Positions 53,998-61,445 of a DNA stretch of 64,000 nt are shown in pieces. The stretch lies in the NCBI GenBank assembly GCA_018267875.1, contig JAFDXP010000010.1:1-64000 (forward strand), given 5' to 3'. Both the position numbers and the translations under genes were made by a program. Every line of letters begins with the position of its first letter. Position 1 is the stretch's first letter. This DNA comes from Bacteroidota bacterium (GTDB lineage: Bacteria; Bacteroidota; Bacteroidia; Chitinophagales; Chitinophagaceae). The notes under the pieces were generated by a model. The model saw only the letters and a list, made by a program, of their open reading frames with translations, did not search any database and was not told the DNA's origin.

Positions 53998-55455
53998 ATG
54001 AATCTTCAAGCTCCGGAAATAATTGCCAATTTTATTGGTGGAAAATTTTGCACTCCAGCAAACAACAAGTATATAGATAATGTAAACCCAGCAATAGGAG
54101 CGGTTTACAGCCAAATCCCCGACAGCGATGCACAAGATGTAGCAGCTGCTGTTACAGCATCAGAACAAGCTTTTGCTGGTTGGAGTTCTACTCCTTCTGA
54201 AGAAAGGTTTAAAGTGTTGAATAGGATTGCTGAATTGATAGACGAAAATATAGATGCTCTTGCATTAGCCGAAACAAATGATAATGGAAAGCCATTATGG
54301 TTGTCTAAAAAAGTAGATATCCCTCGTGCTTCGAGCAATTTTAGATTTTTTGCTACCGGATTAATGCACTTTAGCACCGACAGCCACAGTATGGAAGGTC
54401 GAGCAATAAACTACACACTTCGTCAACCAATAGGTATTGTTGGTTGTATATCCCCTTGGAACTTACCCTTGTATTTATTTACCTGGAAAATAGCTCCGGC
54501 CTTAGCAGCAGGAAATTGTGTAGTAGCAAAGCCAAGCGAGGTTACGCCAATGACCGGTTATCTTTTAGCACATATTTGTCAAAAAGCAGGATTACCCGAC
54601 GGTGTTCTCAACATTTTACATGGTACTGGAATTTCGTGTGGCAGCGAAATAGTAAAGCATCCTAAAATTAAGGCAATTTCCTTTACGGGTAGCACCCGTG
54701 CTGGTAGAGATATTGCTGCTATTGCAGCTCCCATGTTTAAAAAGACATCACTTGAATTAGGGGGGAAAAACCCAAACATCATTTTTGCTGATTGCGATTG
54801 GGAAAAGATGATGCGTACTACCGTACAAAGTTCATTTTCTAACCAAGGACAAATTTGTCTTTGTGGTTCAAGAATTTTGATTGAAGACAGCATTTACGAT
54901 CGTTTTAAAACTGAATTTATTAACCGTGCTAAAAAACTATTAGTTGGCGATCCACTTGATGACTCTTCCCGACAAGGTGCAATAGTTAGTGAATTGCATT
55001 TTAATAAAGTGTTAGGTTGTATAGAATTGGCAAAGCAAGAAGGGGGAACAATATTGCTTGGGGGGAAAGCGATTCGCACTTCGGGACGATGTGCGAATGG
55101 TTTTTTCATTGAACCTACTATAATAGAGGGGTTGGATGCAAATTGCCGAACAAATATGGAAGAGATTTTTGGTCCTGTTGTAACGCTTCAACGATTTTCA
55201 AACGAAACAGAAGCTTTGACTTTGGCTAACACATCAGACTATGGATTAAGTGCTACTATCTGGACACAAGACCTTACTCGTGCTCATAGAATGGCTGCCA
55301 ATGTACATAGTGGTATTATTTGGGTAAATTGTTGGTTACTTCGCGATCTTCGTACTCCTTTTGGCGGTTTTAAAAATAGCGGAATGGGTCGTGAAGGCGG
55401 ATGGGAGGCTCTTCGCTTTTTTACAGAACCCAAAAACGTTTGTGTAGAACTCTAA
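53998..55455 (+). CDS. Aldehyde dehydrogenase, 2-aminomuconate-6-semialdehyde type
   Basis: A 485-residue NAD-dependent aldehyde dehydrogenase. Catalytic Glu is in SLELGGKNPNI and catalytic Cys in NQGQICLCGSRI. The C-terminal segment WVNCWLLRDLRTPFGGFKNSGMGREGG is characteristic of ALDH8/2-hydroxymuconic and 2-aminomuconic semialdehyde dehydrogenases, which oxidise ring-cleavage products, e.g. in tryptophan degradation by the kynurenine route. IVGCISPWNLPLYLFTWK and SFTGSTRAGRDIA are general ALDH blocks. No other kynurenine pathway gene is within the window, so the substrate is inferred from motif only. A bidirectional terminator follows. Confidence 0.88.
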   Translation: MNLQAPEIIANFIGGKFCTPANNKYIDNVNPAIGAVYSQIPDSDAQDVAAAVTASEQAFAGWSSTPSEERFKVLNRIAELIDENIDALALAETNDNGKPLWLSKKVDIPRASSNFRFFATGLMHFSTDSHSMEGRAINYTLRQPIGIVGCISPWNLPLYLFTWKIAPALAAGNCVVAKPSEVTPMTGYLLAHICQKAGLPDGVLNILHGTGISCGSEIVKHPKIKAISFTGSTRAGRDIAAIAAPMFKKTSLELGGKNPNIIFADCDWEKMMRTTVQSSFSNQGQICLCGSRILIEDSIYDRFKTEFINRAKKLLVGDPLDDSSRQGAIVSELHFNKVLGCIELAKQEGGTILLGGKAIRTSGRCANGFFIEPTIIEGLDANCRTNMEEIFGPVVTLQRFSNETEALTLANTSDYGLSATIWTQDLTRAHRMAANVHSGIIWVNCWLLRDLRTPFGGFKNSGMGREGGWEALRFFTEPKNVCVEL

Positions 55456-55474
55456 GTGTGTTTATTTTAACCCC

Positions 55475-55511
55475 AAAAGAACTGTTACTCAAATAGAGCA
55501 ACAGTTCTTTT
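55475..55511. terminator. Bidirectional terminator between convergent genes
   Basis: AAAAGAACTGTT / AACAGTTCTTTT, a perfect 12-bp stem with an inner CTC/GAG pair. A-run and T-run on the two sides serve both the aldehyde dehydrogenase (+) and the YXWGXW-type gene (-). Confidence 0.85.
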
Positions 55512-55532
55512 AATGTTAATTACTTTTTCTGA

Positions 55533-56444
55533 CTATCGTCCACCGCGCCTCATTCCTCCTCTACCACTATTAAAGTCCATTCTGGGGGTTTCTCTTTCCA
55601 TTCGTTCCATTCCGCTCCATGTGCCTCTTTGTCCATTGCTGCGAGGAATATCCTGAAATCTTGTAGATGTTCGGGGTTGCATTTCTCTTTGCACCGGTGT
55701 TTGGGTTATAGCTGGACGATATAAATGAAGCTCACTCTTATTTTCATCAAATCTGCTTCCTTCAGGTACATGGTTTTCGCGAATGGTAATTGGATGAATT
55801 GCTTGACCTGAATATTTTTCAACTTCCGTACGCGATGGTCCGGCAGCAAAAGAAACACGCCTATCTGTGATATTTATATTGTTGATGATCGATGTGTGAT
55901 TATATACTTCTTCAATTCGATTGGTAGGAAGCAAATATGTACTAAAATTTCTAACCCCTAAATAGCGATGATCAACAAAACACCAATGTTCAAAGGGTAT
56001 TCCAAACGATACACCAACACCAATTCCAGGAGGTAGAGGAGCCCAACCATAATATACTCCACCGGTTCGCCACATCACCCATGCAGGAGCCCAACTATAT
56101 CCCGGAACCCAACACCAACCATAACCGGTTTCATAAAACCAACGCCCATAGTGAAACGGAGCCCAACCCCAAGAATAGTTGCTATTCCATCCCCAACCCC
56201 AATTTGTATATACCCAATATCCATTCGTGCTATATGGTATAAAGCCGGCATCATTGGGCGACCAAACATAGCCATAACCTGGATATTCTATCCATCTGCC
56301 ATAAGGGCTTAGTTGATCATAAAACTGCTGATATGTTACCGTATCGGAAGGTGGTGCTATTGCTGTTTGTTGAGCATTTGTTTTGCAAGATTGAAATAGC
56401 CCAGAAAGCAGAAATAAAGCTAAGGCAAAACGTAATTTTTTCAT
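55533..56444 (-). CDS. YXWGXW-repeat (DUF6600-like) putative lipoprotein
   Basis: A 303-residue envelope protein. The start MKKLRFALALFLLSGLFQSCKT has a lipobox-like LFQSC. Residues ~35-150 are extremely rich in Trp, Tyr and Gly (YGRWIEYPGYGYVW, YWVYTNWGWGWNSNYSWGWA, HYGRWFYETGYGWCWVPGYS), as in the DUF6600/YXWGXW repeat proteins of Bacteroidota. The C-terminal third is Arg-, Gly- and Met-rich (SGRGGMRRGGR). Function is unknown; the aromatic repeats suggest carbohydrate or surface binding. ATG 56444 is preferred to an extension of four residues. Confidence 0.78.
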   Translation of the reverse strand: MKKLRFALALFLLSGLFQSCKTNAQQTAIAPPSDTVTYQQFYDQLSPYGRWIEYPGYGYVWSPNDAGFIPYSTNGYWVYTNWGWGWNSNYSWGWAPFHYGRWFYETGYGWCWVPGYSWAPAWVMWRTGGVYYGWAPLPPGIGVGVSFGIPFEHWCFVDHRYLGVRNFSTYLLPTNRIEEVYNHTSIINNINITDRRVSFAAGPSRTEVEKYSGQAIHPITIRENHVPEGSRFDENKSELHLYRPAITQTPVQREMQPRTSTRFQDIPRSNGQRGTWSGMERMERETPRMDFNSGRGGMRRGGR

Positions 56445-56680
56445 AACAAAGAACATTTTAGTGTATAAATGTGCCCAGTTACGCGCAGTTGTTGAACTTT
56501 ATTTACATGAACTGTTTCTCTGAACGCTCAAATGTTTTGTACATCAATATCTATGCCCTATTGCATGAATAGTTGCCATATTAAGACACACATATAAAAA
56601 TGGGCGTTTTTTAAGAAAGCCTAAACATTTCACTTGAAAAAAAACATTTTTCGACTTAAAGAAAAATGTGTCGTTAAAGA

Positions 56681-57385
56681 TTACTCAAAGCCAAGTCGGT
56701 AGCGAATTCCGATGGTTGTAGGAATATACCAAAGGTTATAATAGTTGTTAGCTCCTCCTTGACGAGCATCATTCGTATGTACCCAAGCAACTTTTGGAGC
56801 AATGTCTAAATTTATACCTAATCGAGAGTTGAAATAATAGCTATATCCTAACTGGAAGCCAAGCAACATGCCAAAACCCGATTCAAAATTGTATTGAGAT
56901 GCATAAGTATATTCAGCCGGTGTATTGGGGTTCACTCGACTATAATTTACTTTACCGTCATTGCCTACAATCACAGCTCCGGCAGAAACGCCAAGGTAAA
57001 TGGCTGAACGAACAAAATCTTCATATCGTTCATAGAATGGAATTACATGGTTTGCTTGCAATGAAAAACTGGTTGCACTTTGTGCAATTAACAGTTTAAC
57101 TTCTTGCTTGCCCAAGCTCTGATTATTGGTATTATCTAATGCCCATTGGTCTTTTCTTTGCCATTTAGTAAGCCCTAATTCTCCACCTATTTGCCAACGT
57201 TCATTTATGTTGTATTGAACCTTGAAATTAGTGGCATAATTATACACGTTATCGCCGCCTTTGTAAAGGCTTTTGTGGGGTTTTGAAGTCGTGCTCAGTC
57301 CGGCATTTAGGCCTACTTCAAATTTCTGTGCATATACAGTAAAGGCAATAGCAAAAAGACTAAGCGAAAGCAGGATTTTTTTCAT
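56681..57385 (-). CDS. Small outer membrane beta-barrel protein
   Basis: A 234-residue protein with signal peptide (MKKILLSLSLFAIAFTVYAQ). The mature part alternates amphipathic strands (KFEVGLNAGLST, WQIGGELGLTKW, IYLGVSAGAVIVG, GMLLGFQLGYSYYF) and ends in ..YRLGFE with aromatic residues near the end, as in small OmpW/opacity-type porin-like barrels of about eight to ten strands. It is similar in length to the PorT/OmpA-barrel group, but no OmpA peptidoglycan-binding domain is present. The role is unknown. It is preceded by a 216-bp intergenic region toward the MerR gene. Confidence 0.75.
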   Translation of the reverse strand: MKKILLSLSLFAIAFTVYAQKFEVGLNAGLSTTSKPHKSLYKGGDNVYNYATNFKVQYNINERWQIGGELGLTKWQRKDQWALDNTNNQSLGKQEVKLLIAQSATSFSLQANHVIPFYERYEDFVRSAIYLGVSAGAVIVGNDGKVNYSRVNPNTPAEYTYASQYNFESGFGMLLGFQLGYSYYFNSRLGINLDIAPKVAWVHTNDARQGGANNYYNLWYIPTTIGIRYRLGFE

Positions 57386-57601
57386 TTTTTGGTGATTTTT
57401 TTCAAACCGAATAAACTTGCAAAAACAAAGACTACTCTATCAAACTAAGTTATTCATTGTCGAATTGTCTTGTTTAAAAATACTATAACGCGCTACTAAG
57501 ATAATATATTTTGGTTCGAATGCAAATTGTAATACAATTTTACGCTACATTTGATTGAAAACCTACTTTATTTTCAGAAATAAATTTTACTTTGTATCAT
57601 A

Positions 57602-58081
57602 ATGCAGCCAACGGTTGTCCTTACTTTGTTTGGTGAGGAATATATTATACCTCATACACCTAAATCGGAAAAAAAAGAGCGTATTAAAAAGGCTCCATCT
57701 CCGATTATCAAAAAGCCTCGAAAAAAGCTTAAAGTAGTTGATGGTGATGTTTTAGAGGGTTGGACATCAGATAAGCAATATCATAGTATTGGAGAAGTTG
57801 CCACTCTTTTTAATGCGAACGTTTCACTAATTCGATTTTGGACTATTGAGTTTGAACTTAAAGTGCGCACAACTGCAAAAGGGAATAGACTATACACGGT
57901 AGAAAATATCTTTGAACTTCGATCTATATATCGTTTAGTAAAACAATTAGGGTATAAATTAAATGGAGCAAAAGCAAAAATCAAAGAAGACAAAAAACGA
58001 ACTTTAGAACGAGTGAATCTTGAGCTTTCTCTTCGAAAACTTAAAAAGCAACTTACACAAATTAGAAATCATCTTAAATAA
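57602..58081 (+). CDS. MerR-family transcriptional regulator
   Basis: A 159-residue regulator. A basic N-terminal extension of ~55 residues (EKKERIKKAPSPIIKKPRKKLK) precedes the MerR winged helix-turn-helix: YHSIGEVATLFNANVSLIRFWTIEFELKVRTTAKGNRLYTVENIFELRSIYRLVKQLGYKLNGAKAKI (shown in parts: SIGEVATLFN, RFWTIEF, RLYTVENI). The C-terminal coiled coil is short and has no Cys-rich metal site, so it is not a metal sensor. This form of MerR is common in Bacteroidota; the signal is unknown. The thioredoxin-like gene starts one base after its stop, so the two are co-transcribed. Confidence 0.85.
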   Translation: MQPTVVLTLFGEEYIIPHTPKSEKKERIKKAPSPIIKKPRKKLKVVDGDVLEGWTSDKQYHSIGEVATLFNANVSLIRFWTIEFELKVRTTAKGNRLYTVENIFELRSIYRLVKQLGYKLNGAKAKIKEDKKRTLERVNLELSLRKLKKQLTQIRNHLK

Positions 58082-58082
58082 G

Positions 58083-58595
58083 ATGGAATCGTTATTATTA
58101 TACAGTATTTATATTTTCTTACCATTCGCTATGTTCGCACAAAATAGTCTTATTGTATCCGTAGATTCACAAAATGGAAGTAAAATATTTAGCGGAACTT
58201 TTACTTTTGATAGTCTAATAAAGGAACCGACTTTTAACTGGTTTAAGGAGGGCGTTTCAGAATATATACCTAGCAAGACAATTATTCAGACACTTACTCC
58301 AATTCTAAACGATTGCAAATTGGTGGTTGTGATGGGTACTTGGTGTGATGATTCCCATTATTTAATACCCAAGCTTTATAAAACATTATTATCATGCCAT
58401 TTTCCCCTCAAAGAATTAGAACTGATTGGTGTAGATAGAGAAAAACAATCATTAGGGAAAGAACGGCAAAAATTTGGAATTCAATTAGTTCCAACCGTAA
58501 TTGTTTTTAAAGAGGGTAAAGAGCTGGGAAGAATAGTCGAAACGGTAAAGACTTCAATTGAAAGTGATCTTTTACAATTGGTAAATAGGCACTAA
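58083..58595 (+). CDS. Thioredoxin-like protein with CxxS motif
   Basis: A 170-residue exported protein (signal peptide MESLLLYSIYIFLPFAMFAQ). The thioredoxin-fold motif is MGTWCDDSHYLIPKL, where the second Cys of the usual CxxC is Ser, so reductase activity of the normal type is unlikely; a disulfide isomerase-like or a monothiol role remains possible. LVPTVIVFKEGKELGRIVE has the cis-Pro and final strands of the fold. ATG 58083 is chosen because it starts the signal peptide. It lies 1 bp after the MerR gene and its stop interlocks with the convergent apaG stop (CTAA). Confidence 0.78.
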   Translation: MESLLLYSIYIFLPFAMFAQNSLIVSVDSQNGSKIFSGTFTFDSLIKEPTFNWFKEGVSEYIPSKTIIQTLTPILNDCKLVVVMGTWCDDSHYLIPKLYKTLLSCHFPLKELELIGVDREKQSLGKERQKFGIQLVPTVIVFKEGKELGRIVETVKTSIESDLLQLVNRH

Positions 58596-58978
58596 TTATT
58601 CTTAAACGGAGCAATTAATTGAAACTCCGGAATATGAATAGTAAGCAACCGTTTGTTATAAAGGTTTTCCATTTGATAGGATCCAAACATTTTCCCCATA
58701 TCACTGCGTAAGTTTGCAGCTGAGGTGTATTGATAATTACCCCCCGGTTCAATAATTGGCTGTTGTCCTACAACTCCTTCACCTTCTACTTCACGATAAG
58801 ATCCGTTACTATCAACTATATGCCAATGACGGCGTAATAATTTGATGGGAAATTCGCTAAGGTTTTCAATTACTACACGATAAGCAAAAAGAAATTCTGA
58901 GCTAAGCGGATTAGATTGATGTGCTTGATAAAATGTTTCTACGGTAACGCTAACGCCTTCAGTTACTTGTTGTACCAT
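58592..58978 (-). CDS. apaG: ApaG protein
   Basis: A 128-residue ApaG, an FN3-like single-domain protein. Typical blocks are VSVTVETFYQAHQSNP, FAYRVVIENLSEFPIKLLRRHWHIVDSNG, EGEGVVGQQPIIEPGGNYQYTSAANL and MGKMFGSYQME. ApaG has been tied to Co2+ resistance and Mg2+ efflux and its name comes from the apaGH operon, but its biochemical role is unsettled. ATG 58978 (MVQQVTEGV) gives the family length. It follows recX and mnmG on the same strand and may share their transcript. Confidence 0.93.
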   Translation of the reverse strand: MVQQVTEGVSVTVETFYQAHQSNPLSSEFLFAYRVVIENLSEFPIKLLRRHWHIVDSNGSYREVEGEGVVGQQPIIEPGGNYQYTSAANLRSDMGKMFGSYQMENLYNKRLLTIHIPEFQLIAPFKNN

Positions 58979-59029
58979 GGACGGAGAGATTAAGAATTGT
59001 AAATTTACGATGAATTTATTAAACAAACA

Positions 59030-59485
59030 TTATTCTGCGTTTATAATTTCTGAAAGACAATCCTTAATCAGTTCCGCTTCAAATCCACGTTGAAGTAAAA
59101 ATCTAAACATTTTTTCTTGTCGGATTCGGATGTGTTTTTCTCCTTTTAATAGCTGCCATCTTTTTTTGGCAAGATTATTCAGCACAAATAGATAATCAGC
59201 TTCATTTATTTCTTGCATGGCTGATTTTAAACAGTAGTCAGATATTTGATGTTGCTTTAGGTGCATCCTAATTTTTGTACGCCCCCATTGTTTGATTCTA
59301 AATTTTCCGCGTGCAAATGAACGAGCAAAGCGGTCTTCATTCAGTAAATCAATTTCTATTAATTCAGCAAGTATATTATTTACTTGATCCGTTCTGCAAC
59401 CTAAATCATAAAGCTTTGACCTTACTTCTTTATGACTACGTTCCTGATAATTACAGAAATATTTAATTGCTAATCGAACATCCAT
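59030..59485 (-). CDS. recX: Regulatory protein RecX
   Basis: A 151-residue RecX, an inhibitor of RecA filament formation. The three-helix repeats are visible: AIKYFCNYQERSHKEVRSKLYD, LLNEDRFARSFARGKFRIKQWGRTKIRMHLKQ, and the repeated YLFVLNNLAKKRW / KMFRFLLQRGFEAELIKDCL units. It starts 11 bp after mnmG on the same strand, so the two are co-transcribed. recA itself is not in the window, as is usual in Bacteroidota. Size and repeats fit the family. Confidence 0.92.
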   Translation of the reverse strand: MDVRLAIKYFCNYQERSHKEVRSKLYDLGCRTDQVNNILAELIEIDLLNEDRFARSFARGKFRIKQWGRTKIRMHLKQHQISDYCLKSAMQEINEADYLFVLNNLAKKRWQLLKGEKHIRIRQEKMFRFLLQRGFEAELIKDCLSEIINAE

Positions 59486-59496
59486 AAATTGTATGC

Positions 59497-61362
59497 CTAA
59501 CGTCCCATATAAACCATAAGAATTTGCACATCACTTGGGTTTACACCACTAATTCTACTGGCTTGACCTAAAGTTCTGGGTCTAATTTTGTCTAATTTTT
59601 GACGTGCTTCTATGCTTAATGAACTAAGTTTGTGATAATCAAAACGATCTGGAATTATTTGATCTTCTAATGTAGCCATTTTTTTAACCAACTCTCTTTC
59701 CTTTTCAATATAGACATCATACTTAATTTGGATTTCAGCTTGTTCCAATTCAAGTTTTGTAAACTTATTTAGCGGTGATAAAGCCGGTAATTGATCAATT
59801 AATTCATGAATTCCAATATCAGGGCGTAATAGTAATTTTGAAATTTTAGTTCTTTCAAGGGGTTTGTTAATTCCTTTTATATCGAATAATGGTTGAATTT
59901 CATCGGTCGAAGCAGATATTTGTTTTACTGCTTCTTTAATTGCTTCAATTGCAACCATTTTTTTTCGAGTTAAATCCATTCTTTCTTCCGAGGCGAGACC
60001 GAGTTTGTATCCGATTGAAGTTAGTCGAAGGTCTGCATTATCTTGTCGCAGCAGGGTTCTATACTCTGCCCTGCTGGTGAACATTCTATAAGGTTCATCA
60101 GTCCCTTTATTGATTAAATCATCAATTAGAACACCAATATACGCTTCATTTCTGGAAAGGGTAAAGGGTTCTTTTTCATGTGCCTTTTGGTGAGCATTTA
60201 TACCGGCAACAATTCCCTGGCAAGCTGCTTCTTCATATCCGGTAGTGCCATTTATTTGTCCTGCAAAAAATAGATTTGCTATCTGTTTTGTCTCTAAGGT
60301 AAAATGTAGTTGTGTAGGTGGAAAGTAATCGTATTCAATAGCATATCCCGGCCTGAAAAACTTACAGTTTTCAAAACCCGGAACAGCTGATAAAGCCTTA
60401 AATTGAACATCTTCTGGTAATGATGTACTAAATCCATTTACGTAAATCTCAACAGTATTCCATCCTTCAGGTTCAACAAACAATTGATGTCTATCTTTTT
60501 CAGCAAATCGGTTTATCTTGTCTTCAATACTTGGGCAATATCTTGGGCCGCTACCTTTTATTCGTCCTTGGTACATAGGAGATTTCTCAAAGCCTGTACG
60601 AAGTATGTCATGAACTGCTTGACTGGTATATGTAATCCAACAATTTTTTTGTTGTTCAGGCTTTAACCTATCATAGGGCATGTAAGAAAATCCTACAATT
60701 TCCAAATCTCCTTCTTGAATTTCCATCTTCGAATAATCAAGGCTTCTTCCATCTATTCGAGGTGGTGTTCCTGTTTTTAATCTAGCGCTTTCAAATCCAA
60801 GAGAAACTAATTGCTCAGTAATTCCTGTTGCCTTGCTTTCTCCTATTCTTCCTCCGCCAAACTGTTTTTCACCTATATGTATAACTCCATTTAGAAATGT
60901 TCCATTAGTCAATACTACTGTTTTACTATAAATCTCTTGCCCCATCCCTGTCTTAACACCAATCACTGTTCCACGTGAAACAATTATTCCAGTAACCATA
61001 TCTTGCCAAATATCAATATTGAGGTTATTCTCAATTGCTTCTCTCCAAAAATTAGCAAATAGTGTTCGGTCATTTTGTGTTCGAGGACTCCACATGCCGG
61101 GACCTTTGGACTTATTAAGCATTCTAAATTGAATCATACTCTTATCACTAATAATTCCACTCATGCCACCTAAAGCATCTATTTCACGAACGATTTGCCC
61201 TTTGGCAATTCCTCCCATTGCAGGATTACAACTCATTTGCGCTATAGTTTGCATATTCATGGTAATTAACAATACTCGAGATCCCATTTTTGCAGCAGCA
61301 AATGCAGCTTCACATCCGGCGTGTCCAGCACCAACAACTATAGTATGATAATTAGAAAACAT
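59497..61362 (-). CDS. mnmG: tRNA uridine-5-carboxymethylaminomethyl(34) synthesis enzyme MnmG
   Basis: A 621-residue FAD enzyme (GidA). With MnmE it modifies U34 of tRNAs that read NNA/NNG codons. The FAD-binding VVGAGHAGCEAAFAAAKMGSRVLL is at the N-terminus, followed by QMSCNPAMGGIAKGQIVREIDALGG, then GTFLNGVIHIGEKQFGGGR and ATGITEQL, RLKTGTPPRIDGRSLD, PRYCPSIEDKINRF, QINGTTGYEEAACQGIVAG and the SRAEYRTLLRQDNADLRLT block. Two perfect parS sites belong to this locus: one within the gene (60967-60982) and one in its promoter (61381-61396). recX follows at 11 bp. Confidence 0.97.
   Translation of the reverse strand: MFSNYHTIVVGAGHAGCEAAFAAAKMGSRVLLITMNMQTIAQMSCNPAMGGIAKGQIVREIDALGGMSGIISDKSMIQFRMLNKSKGPGMWSPRTQNDRTLFANFWREAIENNLNIDIWQDMVTGIIVSRGTVIGVKTGMGQEIYSKTVVLTNGTFLNGVIHIGEKQFGGGRIGESKATGITEQLVSLGFESARLKTGTPPRIDGRSLDYSKMEIQEGDLEIVGFSYMPYDRLKPEQQKNCWITYTSQAVHDILRTGFEKSPMYQGRIKGSGPRYCPSIEDKINRFAEKDRHQLFVEPEGWNTVEIYVNGFSTSLPEDVQFKALSAVPGFENCKFFRPGYAIEYDYFPPTQLHFTLETKQIANLFFAGQINGTTGYEEAACQGIVAGINAHQKAHEKEPFTLSRNEAYIGVLIDDLINKGTDEPYRMFTSRAEYRTLLRQDNADLRLTSIGYKLGLASEERMDLTRKKMVAIEAIKEAVKQISASTDEIQPLFDIKGINKPLERTKISKLLLRPDIGIHELIDQLPALSPLNKFTKLELEQAEIQIKYDVYIEKERELVKKMATLEDQIIPDRFDYHKLSSLSIEARQKLDKIRPRTLGQASRISGVNPSDVQILMVYMGR
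60967..60982. promoter_or_regulatory. parS site inside mnmG
   Basis: TGTTCCACGTGAAACA, a perfect match to the 16-bp palindromic chromosomal parS consensus bound by ParB/Spo0J. It lies in the coding sequence of mnmG (encoding VSRGT on the minus strand). Confidence 0.85.
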
Positions 61363-61366
61363 TTTG

Positions 61367-61398
61367 CAAAATTATTAAGTTGTTCCACGTGAAACAAA
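61367..61398 (-). promoter_or_regulatory. Promoter of mnmG with embedded parS
   Basis: On the minus strand: TTTG (61398-61395), a 20-nt spacer, then TAATTTTG (61374-61367), exact at both elements. The -7 element ends 4 nt before the ATG at 61362, so the transcript should be almost leaderless. The parS palindrome 61381-61396 occupies most of the spacer and two bases of the -33 element. Confidence 0.6.
61381..61396. promoter_or_regulatory. parS site in the mnmG promoter
   Basis: TGTTCCACGTGAAACA, again a perfect parS match, 19 nt upstream of the mnmG start codon and directly downstream (on the minus strand) of a terminator hairpin. Confidence 0.88.
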
Positions 61399-61432
61399 AA
61401 TGCCGCTCACATTTAATGAGCGGCATAAAAAA
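61395..61432 (-). terminator. Terminator of the PA-domain gene
   Basis: ATGCCGCTCA-CATTTAA-TGAGCGGCAT, a perfect 10-bp stem at 61400-61426. On the minus strand the stem is followed by TTTTTG, 20 bp after the stop of the 61446-63317 gene. The plus strand also has A-runs on both sides. Confidence 0.85.
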
Positions 61433-61445
61433 TTTCAAAGAGATT

